Part shown: one piece after another, positions 22,754 to 32,848 of the stretch
How positions within the stretch are numbered: position 1 is the first letter of the stretch
Layout of the letters: each line of letters starts with the position of its first letter
NCBI GenBank assembly: GCA_038025085.1
Contig: CM076149.1
Span: forward strand, 30,293,001-30,357,000
DNA from: Tetragonia tetragonoides
Lineage: Eukaryota > Streptophyta > Magnoliopsida > Caryophyllales > Aizoaceae
DNA length: 64,000 bases
Reading direction: 5' to 3'
Translations under genes and position numbers: made by a program
Notes under the pieces: generated by a model
Database searches by the model: none
What the model saw: only the letters and a program-made list of their open reading frames with translations
What the model was told of the DNA's origin: nothing

Positions 22754-24740
22754 GATTATTGTTTAATTAATTAAAAATGTGAAATGATAGAGGGGAGGAG
22801 CCGGTAAATCGGTGCCGAGGTTATTCAGTGAACTAGCTGGTTCAGGACCGCGTCACACGAGGACGCGCGGGATCGATGCCTCTGTACGGAGACAGAGAGA
22901 GGCAGTTCGGATGAGGGAGATGACTGCTGAGCAACACGATTACGAAACTAGCGATTTCTACTCCGGGGATCAGTTATTGGACGATGATCAGTTATTGGAC
23001 GATGATCAGATTGGCGACGAATCATCCTCAGATTGGCGCGTGGTGAAGGGCAGAGGCGGTAGGTTTGTTAGTACTGGGTCGTCCAGTACTAGCAAACGAT
23101 CTAGAGCCGAGGACGACACTACGTGGCTTGTTACAGGGCCTGTGCCCGGTGGGCCGGCGGATGATAGCGTCATACCGAGCTTCCTGGGCCACGTAGCGTC
23201 TCGTATGTGGAATGGAGAGACGAGGGATCTCTTGAAGTGTCAGAACCGATTCAGTGTCTGTCAGCGGCTGAGTCAGTGGCGAGCGGAGATGTCGGCCGAG
23301 ATGAGGGCCCAGATCGAGGGGACTGGGTTATCACACCTGGCAGACATTATGTTCAGACATATTGACTTCCCCCTGATATCTGCATTCGTTGAAAGGTGGC
23401 AGCCGGATACGAACTCGTTCCACATGCCGTTCGGAGAGATGACGATCATGTTGCACGATGTATGGCATATTCTTCGGATTCGTGTAGAGGGACAGCTCGT
23501 TTCCAATGAGGGACGGGATGGGCAGCTGCAGATGGCGGCCATGGAGGTTCTCGGGGTCACCCGAGATGAACTGATGTGTAGCCACTGGCAGGGCGGTGCG
23601 GTCCTCACGGAGTCGATTTTTGAGCTTTGCCGTGAGCAAGTGGAGGACAACCAGGCGAGAGCTTGGATGTGGTTACTTATTGGATCCACCTTGTTTGTCG
23701 ACAAGAGTGGTAACCGTATTAGACCCTCCTGCGTGATGGAGGTGATGGACGACGGTGTCGAAACGGTGCATGACTTCTCTTGGGGATCTGCTGCCCTCGC
23801 CTTCCTATATCGTCAGCTCGGTATAGCTAGTTGCGGGGATTCTCAGGGCATCTGCGGATGCCTAACTCTCCTCCAGGCATGGATATACGAGTACTTTCCC
23901 TGCTTCCGACCTCATCGGGAGCGGATGGTTGTCGGGGACGACGAGGCTCCCCGTGCGTCCGTATGGAGTGCCCAGGCTGAGGGCAAGGACGTGGTTCGAC
24001 TGCACTCCTTACGTAGACGCTTGGATCAGCTGCGAGCGCCAGAGGTACGTCATTTAGTTATCGGTGTTCATGATTTATTTCGTCGTTTGCTATGTTTTTT
24101 TTACTTCACCGTAACTTTCAACATTTCTACGTAGGTGGTGTGGCTGTCGTACGGTTCTGACCCGGCAGTATCTGTACCGAGGACTGTATTCATGGGGTGG
24201 CTACTGTATCGGGATATTATCGAACCGTACATGCCTGGTCGTTGTTTACGACAAATCGGGTACGTACAGAGTATCCCTTTCCCGATCATTAGGCCAGAAA
24301 AAGCGATCAGGTCATGGAGCAGTCGTTCGTACAAGGTTGTCTACCCCGAACGGATGTCATCTGATGCCTGGCGTATGTTCCCGGGATTTTACATTCTTGG
24401 TCTCCATGGGTTTCAGGCATCCACGTCAGATCCCACAGCATGTACGGATGACTACCTCGAGTGGTACTACTGTCACTCCCACCCTCGGCTGATATGTGAC
24501 GCTGCAGCACCTGTGATTCCTCCACGATCCAACAGCGATTATGTAAGTGATTAACTAAAATATATTTTTTTTTACGTATTACATATCTCTGAACTCACAC
24601 TCATTGTTACTTTTTTGCAGTGGGTGAATCGTCTAGCCGTCTTACATGAGCAGGCCATTACTTTGATTCCTCCGGAGCAAGCGGAAGGTTCTCGATCCCA
24701 AATGGACGAGTATATGAGAGATTGGCGGGCTGCCAAATGA
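22075..24740 (+). CDS. Plant mobile domain (PMD, aminotransferase-like) protein of the MULE, four exons
   Basis: Proposed exons are 22075-22146, 22791-24044, 24135-24542 and 24621-24740, all phase 0 with GT-AG borders, giving 617 residues and a TGA at 24738-24740. Exon 1 encodes a Gly-rich start (MSGASGSGRGFDGEG). The PMD core runs from about residue 150 to 560, with PFGEMTIMLHDVWHIL near 237 and a WMWLLIGSTLF helix later, typical of MAIN/MAIL-type PMD proteins and their transposon-borne relatives. An acidic repeat QLLDDDQLLDDDQ lies near residue 85. Intron 1 (644 bp) holds the minisatellite and the ATT repeat. The exon 1-2 join is inferred from matching phase; a start at ATG 22911 is the alternative. 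The role in transposition is unknown. Confidence 0.75.
22160..22262. repeat. Four-copy tandem repeat, unit about 20 bp
   Basis: TTTTTTTTGCCTTGAATTGAA is repeated four times, the last copy slightly changed, in the first intron of the PMD gene. There is no counterpart at the other end of the MULE, so it arose after the two ends diverged. Confidence 0.8.
22281..22540. repeat. Palindromic minisatellite, left copy
   Basis: Seven copies of the self-complementary unit GACTCACCCAAGGGTGAGTC, separated by 13-14-bp linkers of the type GTCTGCCGATCTC. Each unit can fold into a hairpin with a 9-bp stem. It lies inside intron 1 of the PMD gene. Confidence 0.9.
22548..22753. repeat. ATT/TTA microsatellite
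   Basis: About 200 bp of (ATT)n with occasional GTT and TTT units, directly after the minisatellite and still in the PMD first intron. Its T-rich plus strand would serve as the pyrimidine tract for the 22790 acceptor. Confidence 0.95.
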
Positions 24741-24968
24741 TGTATTGACCCTAGATGAATTTGTTATATATTTATATAAGAGTTTCATTGTTATTGTTAT
24801 TTATTTGTGTTATTGTAATTTGTTGTTTCTTATTTACCTTTTTTGTTTTATTGTAATTTGTTGTTTTATTTACCTCCAATAATCACGACCACTCTCCACA
24901 TGCAAAATATAACAATCACACAAAAATGTGACGATGATATAAGTATAACAATCACGCAAAACATTCAA
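24741..24968. other. Gap between convergent MULE genes
   Basis: The 3' ends of the two genes face each other with 228 bp between stops. T-rich TGTTATTGTAATTTGTTG repeats (24795-24870) suit overlapping poly(A) signals. No ORF. Confidence 0.6.
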
Positions 24969-27795
24969 TTACGTCGACCTCGCTAAACGATCCCAATGTG
25001 CTCTTCGCCTAACATACATTTGCTCCCAACCAGCGACACTATCAGAACGGGAAGTAAACCATGCTGCGCATATCGGAGGAACAGGGAAATCTGAGGCTAA
25101 ATCCAGACGGATATAATGCATGTACGAATTACCTAAATGACCTATGACAATTTCCCTACTTGGACGTGTAGCAGTCGAAGGTGCTTGCAACGGTAGCACT
25201 GTGTAACAAGCATATAACCCCCTTCCGCTGCCGTATCTGAATAACATAATCGCTGCATTGAAGAGGTTGGCAATCGGGAACAAATCCTCAAGTACTATCA
25301 TCCAGTGATCATCGTTACACGCACCTCCGTCCCACATAATACGGCGGTAACCAGCGTCGACCCCCCCAACGTATATGTTTTCGTACAATGCTCGGTTAGC
25401 TAAGAGTTCGTTTGCAATGCAAACTCTCGTCAATCGCCATTGCTCTTGGTCTCCGAAAACGTAGTCCGCAATGACACGGAAACCGCAATTACCATCCCCA
25501 AGCACATCGAGATATCCTTCAATGAAAGGTATGATGATTCCCGGAATTTTGTTAACATGATAGAATTCAGTGATATCCATTCCGTGTCCAGCTGCAAGAC
25601 AATATAATAGAAAGTCATTAATAGTACTTATCAAAAAGTAATTAACAACATTATGTACATGTTAATAAATTATGGGTTTTCATACCAGTACTCCGCACGA
25701 CGTTACTCGATGAGGATGAGCTACGACCACGCCCGCGGCTCGAACTGGATGACCTAGGGCGACCACGACCCCTCTGGGAGTACTCCCATGAACTAGGATC
25801 ACGTCTGGTAGAGGAACTCCCTCTCGGTCGACCTCTGACTGTCGTGTTCGCTTCCGGCTCGACGTAACTCGCTTCCTCAGGATGAAGCTGCTCATTCATA
25901 AGGACAGATATGTTGCGCACAACTGCCCGGTCGCTTGAGTTAACCTCGTCGACCAGAGAGTGAAAGTATCGATGGTCCTCAGATGGATGCTCAGTCATGT
26001 CAAGCGTAGCTATCTCCACTGCATCACTAATAACGAGTGTTCGCCAAAATTTGTGGACACTATTCAAGCTAATTGGCATGCCCGTATCCGTGGCCGTTTT
26101 CAACTCACACGCACACGGGATCTGATGAGTGGATCTCAATACACAACCGCAACGATCAAATACTTGGTGACTCAATTCTCTCATCCTCTTCAGCTCATTC
26201 GATAATATTTCTAAGCAGTAATGGGAAACATACCCGGTCAGATAGTTGAATGGGAAACCCGAGTACATCACACTTCTTCGTCTTCTACACTCTTCAAGTG
26301 TGTACTTGATCTCAGTTATTTGTGACTCGATTGACTTGTTGACCTTGTTCCAAACATTGTCCAAAGCTCCAGTTGAGGAGTTCAACCACTGTTTTAGCGC
26401 GGCATGTGCACTCTCCACCCTGCAAGTCGTAGTGTTGCCAAGGTGTAGCACCTTATTCGTCCACGCAGCCACAAACATCTCTTTGTATCTCAGCCAGGTC
26501 TCCTCTACATAGGATATCACGTGAGGGTAATTCCTCCAACTATCCTTCATCATACGCACTGCTCTATCGTACGCAGCTTCTGTGGAAGCTTCCATGATAA
26601 TTTTCCACCTCCCGTTCTTGAACCTCTGCGCGACAAGCTTATCTTTTCCACAAAGTCTGTACACTTTGTCTTCAACGACTTTGTTAATGTGCCATGTACA
26701 GAGCAAATGGGCACTCTCGGAAAATATCTCTCTAATAGGTGTCATCAACCCTAGCTCACGATCGGTCACAATTGCTGTTGGGTGTACATCATTTCCAATA
26801 AGCATCCTCAACTTATCTAAGACCCACGCATAGCTTGCCTGAGTCTCATCCTTCATAATGGCATAAGCTATGAGGAAGTTCTTATTGGTTGGAGTCATCC
26901 CCACTATCTCAAGAAACGGCATCTTATACTTGTTTGTTTTGTACGTGGAATCTAAGCCAATCAACCAACGAAAAGACCGAAATAACTGAATTGATGTAGG
27001 GTGTGCCATGAACACGTGAGTTACCTCATTAGTAGCTGGGTCGGCTCTTGTCCAATGTACGTACTTATTCTCCACAGCTAAATGATGAAACTGACCAATG
27101 ACATCTCTCTCTTCAAAATCAAGTTTCCTTATACGATCTCTGTGGTTGTACACATGCCGTCTAGTTGCATTGTCCTCGGGAAATTTTTCCTTAATAGCGG
27201 CCAAGATAGTACATGGCTTTGTTTGTGCCGAAGTCATGTCACGAACGAGTTTCTTTGACCCAGGACTAAGACCACTCATCTGACGATATCCCTTAGGAAA
27301 CACAGCAAAGTCATGGTTGTGCGTACCCCTAATCCCAGGCAATGTGACAATCATCCAACTACTGGACCCATACACTTGCCGAGCTCTTAACTGGAACGTA
27401 CATTTACAAGCCTTTGTTTTCGATTTCTTCCGAGCAGCAGTATCTAAGTCTCTTAATTCCCCTCTGTAGCGTTCACCTCGATTGCATCTTAACAATTTTA
27501 CGCTTCCATTCTTCTTGTGTGACGAAATTATCAACTCAAACCCGATAGTAAGGGCAATTTGTTTTGCCCAATTAATTGCATCTGTATCACTATCAAATAA
27601 CTCATCAGTGACGAAATGCGTACTGTAATCAACACCATCACCACCGAACCGCTCCAAAGGAACCTAACGAAAACAACGAAAACAATGTTAGCTTAATCTT
27701 AAATTCAAACGTCTATCAAAACCGACTGAACCAAGGGACAGGCGTCTGAAATTTCCGTTTGGACCATGGAAGAAACAATATTAATAATAACAATA

Positions 27796-27867
<72 letters not shown>

Positions 27868-28184
27868 TAATAATTTTTTTTTTTTTTGTGTCGGTCGTCT
27901 GCCGATCTCGACTCACCCTTGGGTGAGTCGTCTGCGACCGGCGACTCACCCAAGGGTGAGTCGTCTGTCGATCTCGACTCGCCCAAGGGTGAGTCGCCTG
28001 TAGCAGACGACTCACCCTTGGGGAGTCGAGATCGACAGACGACTCACCCTTGGGTGGGTCGCCGGTCGCAGACGACTCACCCAAGGGTGAGTCGGAAATT
28101 TCAGACGCCCGTGCAAAAAAAATGCGCAAAAAAAAATTTTACCTCCGCCACCGTCGACGGCACTTCCTGGTCACCGGCAGACAT
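24969..28184 (-). CDS. MULE transposase fused by splicing to an OTU cysteine protease domain
   Basis: Exons on minus are 28184-28143 (14 codons), 27663-25686 and 25591-24969, all with GT-AG borders and matching phases (0, then 1), total 880 residues. Domains: FAR1-like zinc DNA-binding region (residues 35-135, with CKCTF and GTHNHD); MULE DDE core with D252 (LIGLDSTYKTNK) and D315 (AIVTDRELG), putative E431 (VESAHAALK); SWIM-like zinc motif CGCVLRSTHQIPCACEL near 519-535; Arg/Ser/Gly-rich linker (about 610-670); OTU domain with GDGNC (Cys709) and HYIRL (His832). Transposase with C-terminal OTU is a known plant protein type. The frame is open throughout. The second exon lacks an ATG, which supports the far first exon and a 479-bp first intron. 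The OTU substrate is unknown; deubiquitination is an inference from family. Confidence 0.82.
27779..27872. repeat. AAT microsatellite, right copy
   Basis: About 90 bp of (AAT)n, the mirror of the ATT array at 22548-22753, within intron 1 of the transposase gene. Confidence 0.95.
27890..28105. repeat. Palindromic minisatellite, right copy
   Basis: Six copies of the GACTCACCC/GGGTGAGTC palindrome with the same order of variants as the left array for the first four units (TT core, AA core, GACTCGCCC, shortened TTGGGG). Both arrays read the same way on plus, unlike the outer TIRs, which are inverted. It lies in intron 1 of the transposase-OTU gene. Confidence 0.9.
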
Positions 28185-28480
28185 CCGCGGCCGTTGCTTG
28201 AGTGAATGTTGATGAAGGTTGGGTATGAGAGTGGGTGGTAGAGTGGGTGTTAGAGAGGGAGAATTGGTGTGAGAGTTAGAGAGGGAGAGGATGAGTGAAA
28301 ATTTAAAAAAGGGCAAAATTGGAATTTGGGGGGGCGGTAGGTAGTAATTTAGGGGCGGTAAATAGTAACATGCAGGTCTTTGGGCCGGTTTTGGAGGATA
28401 AACATTAGGCCCGCCCTAAACATTATTATGAGAACATAATTCACAATTATCTTCTTCTTTTTCAAGGAAATCTAGTACTA

Positions 28481-28734
28481 CTCTCTCCATTCTTTTTTCT
28501 TTTGCACGGAGTTTAATGAGAGTTGTTTTTGGAACAAAAATTGCTTATTTGCCCTTACTTTAACGTAAGAGAGAGTGTGTGAGTTAGTGATGGGTTGGAA
28601 AGTAATGATGACAAGAAAAAACAAGGAGAAATGGGTCTTTTAATACTCAAAGTATTACTAAAAAGAAAAGTGGATAGGAGAAAAAATAACAGATCTAAAA
28701 GAAAAGTGGATAGGAGAAAAAAGAACAGAGGGAG
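28481..28734. mobile_element. Stowaway-type MITE
   Basis: TA flanks (28479-28480, 28735-28736) and ends CTCTCTCCATTCTTTTTTC and, inverted, CTCCCTCTGTTCTTTTTTC, the common plant Stowaway (Tc1/mariner) pattern. It sits about 225 bp upstream of the peptide-gene start. Confidence 0.75.
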
Positions 28735-28874
28735 TATATATCTTAATAATGCTGGCTTAGCTTAAATAAATAGCTAATACAAGTTGTTGATCAAGACTTT
28801 AATGGTTGCATATTATAATAATATGTGTGCATTATAATTAAAGATGTGTCGACTATATCTCATTCAGGCACATC

Positions 28875-28881
28875 TATAAAA
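28875..28881 (+). promoter_or_regulatory. TATA box of the cysteine-rich peptide gene
   Basis: TATAAAA, 80 bp before the ATG at 28961, followed by an AT/CA-rich leader. The spacing is normal for a plant gene with a leader of about 50 bp. Confidence 0.6.
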
Positions 28882-28960
28882 GCCATCTTAATTAGTACAA
28901 ATTCGATCACAAATACAAACTCTTAAGAGCTCATTAAGTACAAATTCTCAAGTATTAGAG

Positions 28961-29501
28961 ATGGAGAGGGTTGCTGCAGCTAAACTTGCTTTCTTTGTTG
29001 TGCTTATTGCATTTGCATCAGGTTAGTCTATGACAATATCTCTTGGCCGATCATGTTAGGACGTGATACTTTGTAGCTATTGGTTCTTCACAAAAACTTG
29101 TATAAGACCATCTAAAGTGAGATACGGTAGTATTCTTGAAAAATAAGGGTACTTTATAAATAATAAGTCACTCTTATTTTTAATAAGAGTTACCCCGTGC
29201 CACATTGAAAATGTTCCTATGCAAGACTTATTGTCTTTTCTTTTCCTTGCTTAGTAATATATACTCTATAGGTATAAATATAATATAATAATGGTGGTTT
29301 GGGTTATTACTAATTCCTCATGCAGTTAATGAAGCCAAGATTGATGGATCAACAAAAATGATTTCAAGGAAATTGTTGCAAGAATGCACTGGACTAATTC
29401 CTTGTGCACCGGGCACCCAGTCGGCTGACTATATGTGTTGGGCTCTTGGCTGCGTCTCTTGTGATTGGGATCAAAGTCGTTATGGTTATTACTGCGGATA
29501 G
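28961..29501 (+). CDS. Secreted six-cysteine peptide, two exons
   Basis: Exon 1 28961-29021, intron 29022-29325 (GT-AG, phase 1), exon 2 29326-29501, total 78 residues; neither exon forms a long ORF alone. The N-terminus is a clear signal peptide (residues 1-20, hydrophobic LAFFVVLIAFA). A short Lys-rich propeptide follows, and then a mature part of about 39 residues from KLLQEC. Cysteine spacing is C-x5-C-x10-C-x4-C-x2-C-x10-C, ending YYCG. The intron at the signal-peptide end and the C-x4-C-x(1-2)-C-x(9-10)-C tail recall albumin-1/knottin-type peptides, but there is no CC pair and the sequence is not one I know. Defence or signalling are both possible. A MULE-type element is inserted 21 bp after the stop. 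Confidence 0.75.
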
Positions 29502-29522
29502 ATATCCTAGAGATTTACAAGT

Positions 29523-31420
29523 CAAAGATTCTAGAGTGATTGCCACTAAACGGCAATTACTATAAATAATAAAAATGGACCGTAGATTCTAAGTGAATCG
29601 ATCTAAGTCATTCAATATATTAACAATGAATTAATTATGTAAATTATTTTGTAAAGGGACAAAATAATATTAAAAATAATAAAATAATAAAAAAGGGGTA
29701 TTGCTAAACGTAAATCTCACTCATTAAACGTAAATCATTTTTTCCAAACATACCCCTCACAAAATATACCTACTTTCTCTCTTTCCTCCCCTCTCTCATC
29801 TCTCCAAAACATGGAGGCAAGCAAATGGAAACTGAATCACAATCGAAATGTATCAGACCCATCATAACCAAAACAACCACAAAGAATCAGACTCATCTTG
29901 ATTGGGGTACCCTGTTCCCCACCCCTTTTGGCACTACATGGGTACCTTGTTGACCTTGTTGCAGTATAATGACCCCGATGCCGAAGAAGGATCGTCACCC
30001 ACCCCCTGTTGGAGCACGACTGGTAAAGCGCGATTCGCATATCTCTTAGACGAGTGAGAGAAAGAGGCGATAGGGCTCAACCCAGCCACACAACCTCCAT
30101 CCTCCGTCCTCCGCCACCCAAGAACCCTAATTCAATTAATAAAAAAAATATCAAATTCAATATAAAATGAAAAATAAAATGTTGCTGGGTATTACTTAAA
30201 TTTCAGGTCATCATCAGTATTGCTGATTTTTTTTTGATAATTCATCATTTTAATTTTTAACTTTACAATAAACAACGCCCATGAGGTAGAGAGAAAAAAG
30301 AAAAAGGAGAGACATTTGTGTTTCAGTAAAAGGGTATTTTGGAAAAACTTGTGATGAAAACATTTGCGTTTAGTAATTTTAGATTTACGTTAAGCAGTTT
30401 CGTAAAAAAGTTATAATGTGTTTGGTTTGCTTTTTTTTTTTTTTTTTACTATTCATCAGTAGTGAGTGATTTATGGGATGTTTGAGTTGGCGACCAACCA
30501 ACTCCATCAACAATGATCTCCGGCGACCCACTCCGGCCATGTTTCCAGCCACCCATATCGTCATCGTCTCCAACTATCTACTCCGTCCACGTCTCCAACT
30601 ACCTACTCTGTCACCGTCTTCAACTCCGGCGGTCATCATCTTCGTCCTACACTCACGGCACTGACTTCGGCATCGGCACCGGTGGAAGCCATATCTATGT
30701 ATTACACCCTTGTCAAGTTTGATGAATCAATGCTTAATTTAATAAAATTAGATAGCCCAGATTTTATTTGCTCTAAGTTTCTGATCAATTCACTATGGTA
30801 TGTTAATGGAAACTAAGTATCCATGGCTATGAAAGCCATTGTTAACAGTGTCCCGTATGCTCATGAAGATGAAGATGATTTTTTCTATTTTTCTTTTCAT
30901 TTTTTAATTCTTTTTGTCTATACATACGGTAGGTTATGTATACCATATTTCTTTGTGATGCCAATGTATGTATCAATCAATTATCTCCTTCTTTTCTTGC
31001 TTCTTCTTTCTTTACTTTCGTTTGTATTCTTCTTTTATTTTGTTTCCCTTCTTTCATTCACTGATATTTGCTTCCAAATTTCTTTTAGATTTTTTTTTTT
31101 ATGGTTGGGATTTCTTTTTAGATTTTGTTTCTCTTTTGTGTAATACTAAACAGGCAGCTTTGTTCCCATCCCCAATTAACTCAAGCAAATCTTTTCCTCT
31201 TTTTGGTTCTTGTTACAGCAAAAAAAAAGCAAACCAAACACATCATAACTTTTTTATTATTTTATTATTTTTAATATTATTTGTTCCTTTACAAAATAAT
31301 TTACATAATTAATTTATTGTTAATATATTGAATGGCTTAGATCGATTCACTTAGAATCTACGGTCCACATTCATTACTTATAGTAATTGCCGTTTAGTGG
31401 CAATCACCCTAGAATTTTTG
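29523..31420. mobile_element. MULE-type non-autonomous element with 9-bp target duplication
   Basis: The 9-bp flanks TTTACAAGT are identical (29514-29522 and 31421-31429). The ends are CAAAGATTCTAGAGTGATTG and, inverted, CAAAAATTCTAGGGTGATTG, continuing for nearly 200 bp of inverted repeat. No transposase ORF. It inserted into the 3' flank, probably the 3' UTR, of the peptide gene. It carries another element at 29697-30402 and long T-rich stretches (30428-30448, 31000-31130). Confidence 0.88.
29697..30402. mobile_element. Second MULE-type element nested in the first
   Basis: Inverted ends GGTATTGCTAAACGTAAATC and CGAAACTGCTTAACGTAAATC (complement). Flanking 9-mers TAAAAAAGG (29688-29696) and TAAAAAAGT (30403-30411) match 8 of 9. 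About 706 bp, no transposase. Near 29908 it carries GTACCCTGTTCC and a nearby ACCTTGTTG pair, similar to the motif dispersed through the Sirevirus-type element. Confidence 0.65.
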
Positions 31421-31429
31421 TTTACAAGT

Positions 31430-32071
31430 ACAAGCATATCATAATTGATGCATGAAAAACCACAATATCTATCATGCCTTTGTAGTTTAATTTCCTGCTT
31501 CGTTTTTGCCATTGTTGCTTTTTTTCCTATAATTGTATGTTTTTAACTTTTGAATGTGAGCTAGATGTTGTTGTTGTTTGCTGTGTGTTTGGAGTGAAAA
31601 ATAAAGCAAATCTAGATGTTTATTCTTGTGCAAGACCAAATTGTACTACTTTTTTTTACTAACCATAAATTGTATGTTTTCACGATACTGCTTCGAAGTG
31701 AGCCACTTTAGTTTCCTCATTAATTAAGAAAATCCTAACAACAACCATAAAATATGTCCGATAGTTGACGGTTGATCGAGCTTTGGATATTGGCTACTGT
31801 TAGGGGTTTTCCACGCCAATATTAGTTAAATGGGTAGATTTAACTAAATGAATATGAATGGATGCAGATTTAAGTGAATATGGAAATAATAACCATAAAT
31901 CATCCATTTATCCACCTATGGACTTTCATTTTCATTTATTCCTTTGAATTCTAAAATAACATTACAAATATTATTTTTTTCAACTTTTAACTCGCAAATT
32001 AAAAGTTACTCTAGTTATTTTATAATTAAAAGAAACATCTACTCTATTTTAGGTGGGTGATATGACATAAT
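31430..32071. other. Intergenic, partly duplicated near 34310
   Basis: AT-rich, no gene. The stretch 31690-31800 (CCACTTTAGTTTCCTCATTAA, later GAGCTT and ATATT) recurs at 34305-34400, so a duplicated segment of the peptide-gene neighbourhood may flank this interval. Confidence 0.4.
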
Positions 32072-32074
32072 CTA

Positions 32075-32396
32075 GGGGCTATTTGATTCACCTTAATTTT
32101 ACTTAAATTCAGTTCAGTTCAGTTCAGTCCAGTCCAGTTCAGTTCAGTTCAGTTCAGTTCAGTTCATGTGTAACTTTATTACTCATATAACTTTTTATTC
32201 CGAAATAATTTCATGATGAAAATTATGTCATCGGAAAGATCTCAAAGCATACTTTCAAATGAGTCCAACATTGACTATGTTTGGACGAATTTAAAATGGT
32301 TAACGGTCAAGTTTAAAAAATCAATTAAGTTCACTTTAGTTCAGTTCAGTTAAGTTCAGTTCAGATCTGTTTTATCCAGGTGAATCAAACGGAGCC
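32075..32396. mobile_element. MITE with internal CAGTT pentamer arrays (copy 1)
   Basis: Ends GGGGCTATTTGATTCACC and, inverted, GGCTCCGTTTGATTCACC. Flanks CTA/TTA are compatible with the 3-bp TWA duplication of PIF/Harbinger elements. Tandem TTCAG pentamers lie just inside both ends. It is a close relative of 41822-42117. Confidence 0.65.
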
Positions 32397-32848
32397 TTAG
32401 GCATTCTAGCCTCTTCTAATTAGAGAAAAGCAAATAATTTTTTCAATACTTTTTTTACTTGATTATTCAATTTAATGATTTATATTCAACTAGTATTATT
32501 TAACAAAAGAAGGCAAAAACGTGTATATGTATGTTTGTTATTGAGAAGTTAGAGGAGATTTATTCAATATCCAATAGAGATCCAATTATCCGCTACATCT
32601 AAGGGAAATGAATATGGATGGATGATATGAAAATAAATTTAAATGAATAGGACTCCATCTGATCCTTTATCATCCCTACTAATAATATTCCTTACCTATA
32701 TAAACGAAGTTGAAGGATACTTGACTTTGGTAATGTAAATTAAAAGAGTCAACTAAGGTGTCCGTGTATGTTGAGTTGTCCTACCTTTCATAGCCATTAA
32801 AAAAGGAAACAAACTGGTCGTGGAGGTAAACTAATGTCGATACTCAGT

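Larger units (their letters stand above)
21855..28369. mobile_element. MULE with transposase-OTU gene and PMD gene
   Basis: The outer ends are inverted over about 55 bp: TACCGCCCTAAATTACTACC at 21866 matches the complement of GGTAGGTAGTAATTTAGGGG at 28337-28356, continuing to TTCAATTTTGCCC. Both sides then carry CT-rich leader sequence. It encloses two convergent spliced genes with no internal stops. Length is about 6.5 kb. I could not find a 9-bp target duplication at the exact ends, so the outermost bases are uncertain by 10-20 bp. An autonomous, recently active element is the natural reading. Confidence 0.8.

Noticed and set aside
22309..22755. 148-residue plus-strand ORF and the matching minus ORFs over the minisatellite
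   Set aside because: Low-complexity translation of hairpin repeats and ATT triplets, located in an intron.
21841..28378. A 9-bp target duplication for the large MULE
   Set aside because: I tried several end positions and found no convincing matching 9-mers, so none is claimed.
30473..31312. Several overlapping plus ORFs in the MULE-type element
   Set aside because: Repetitive TCTCCAACTA and T-rich Phe/Leu-rich translations, no domain, no start context.
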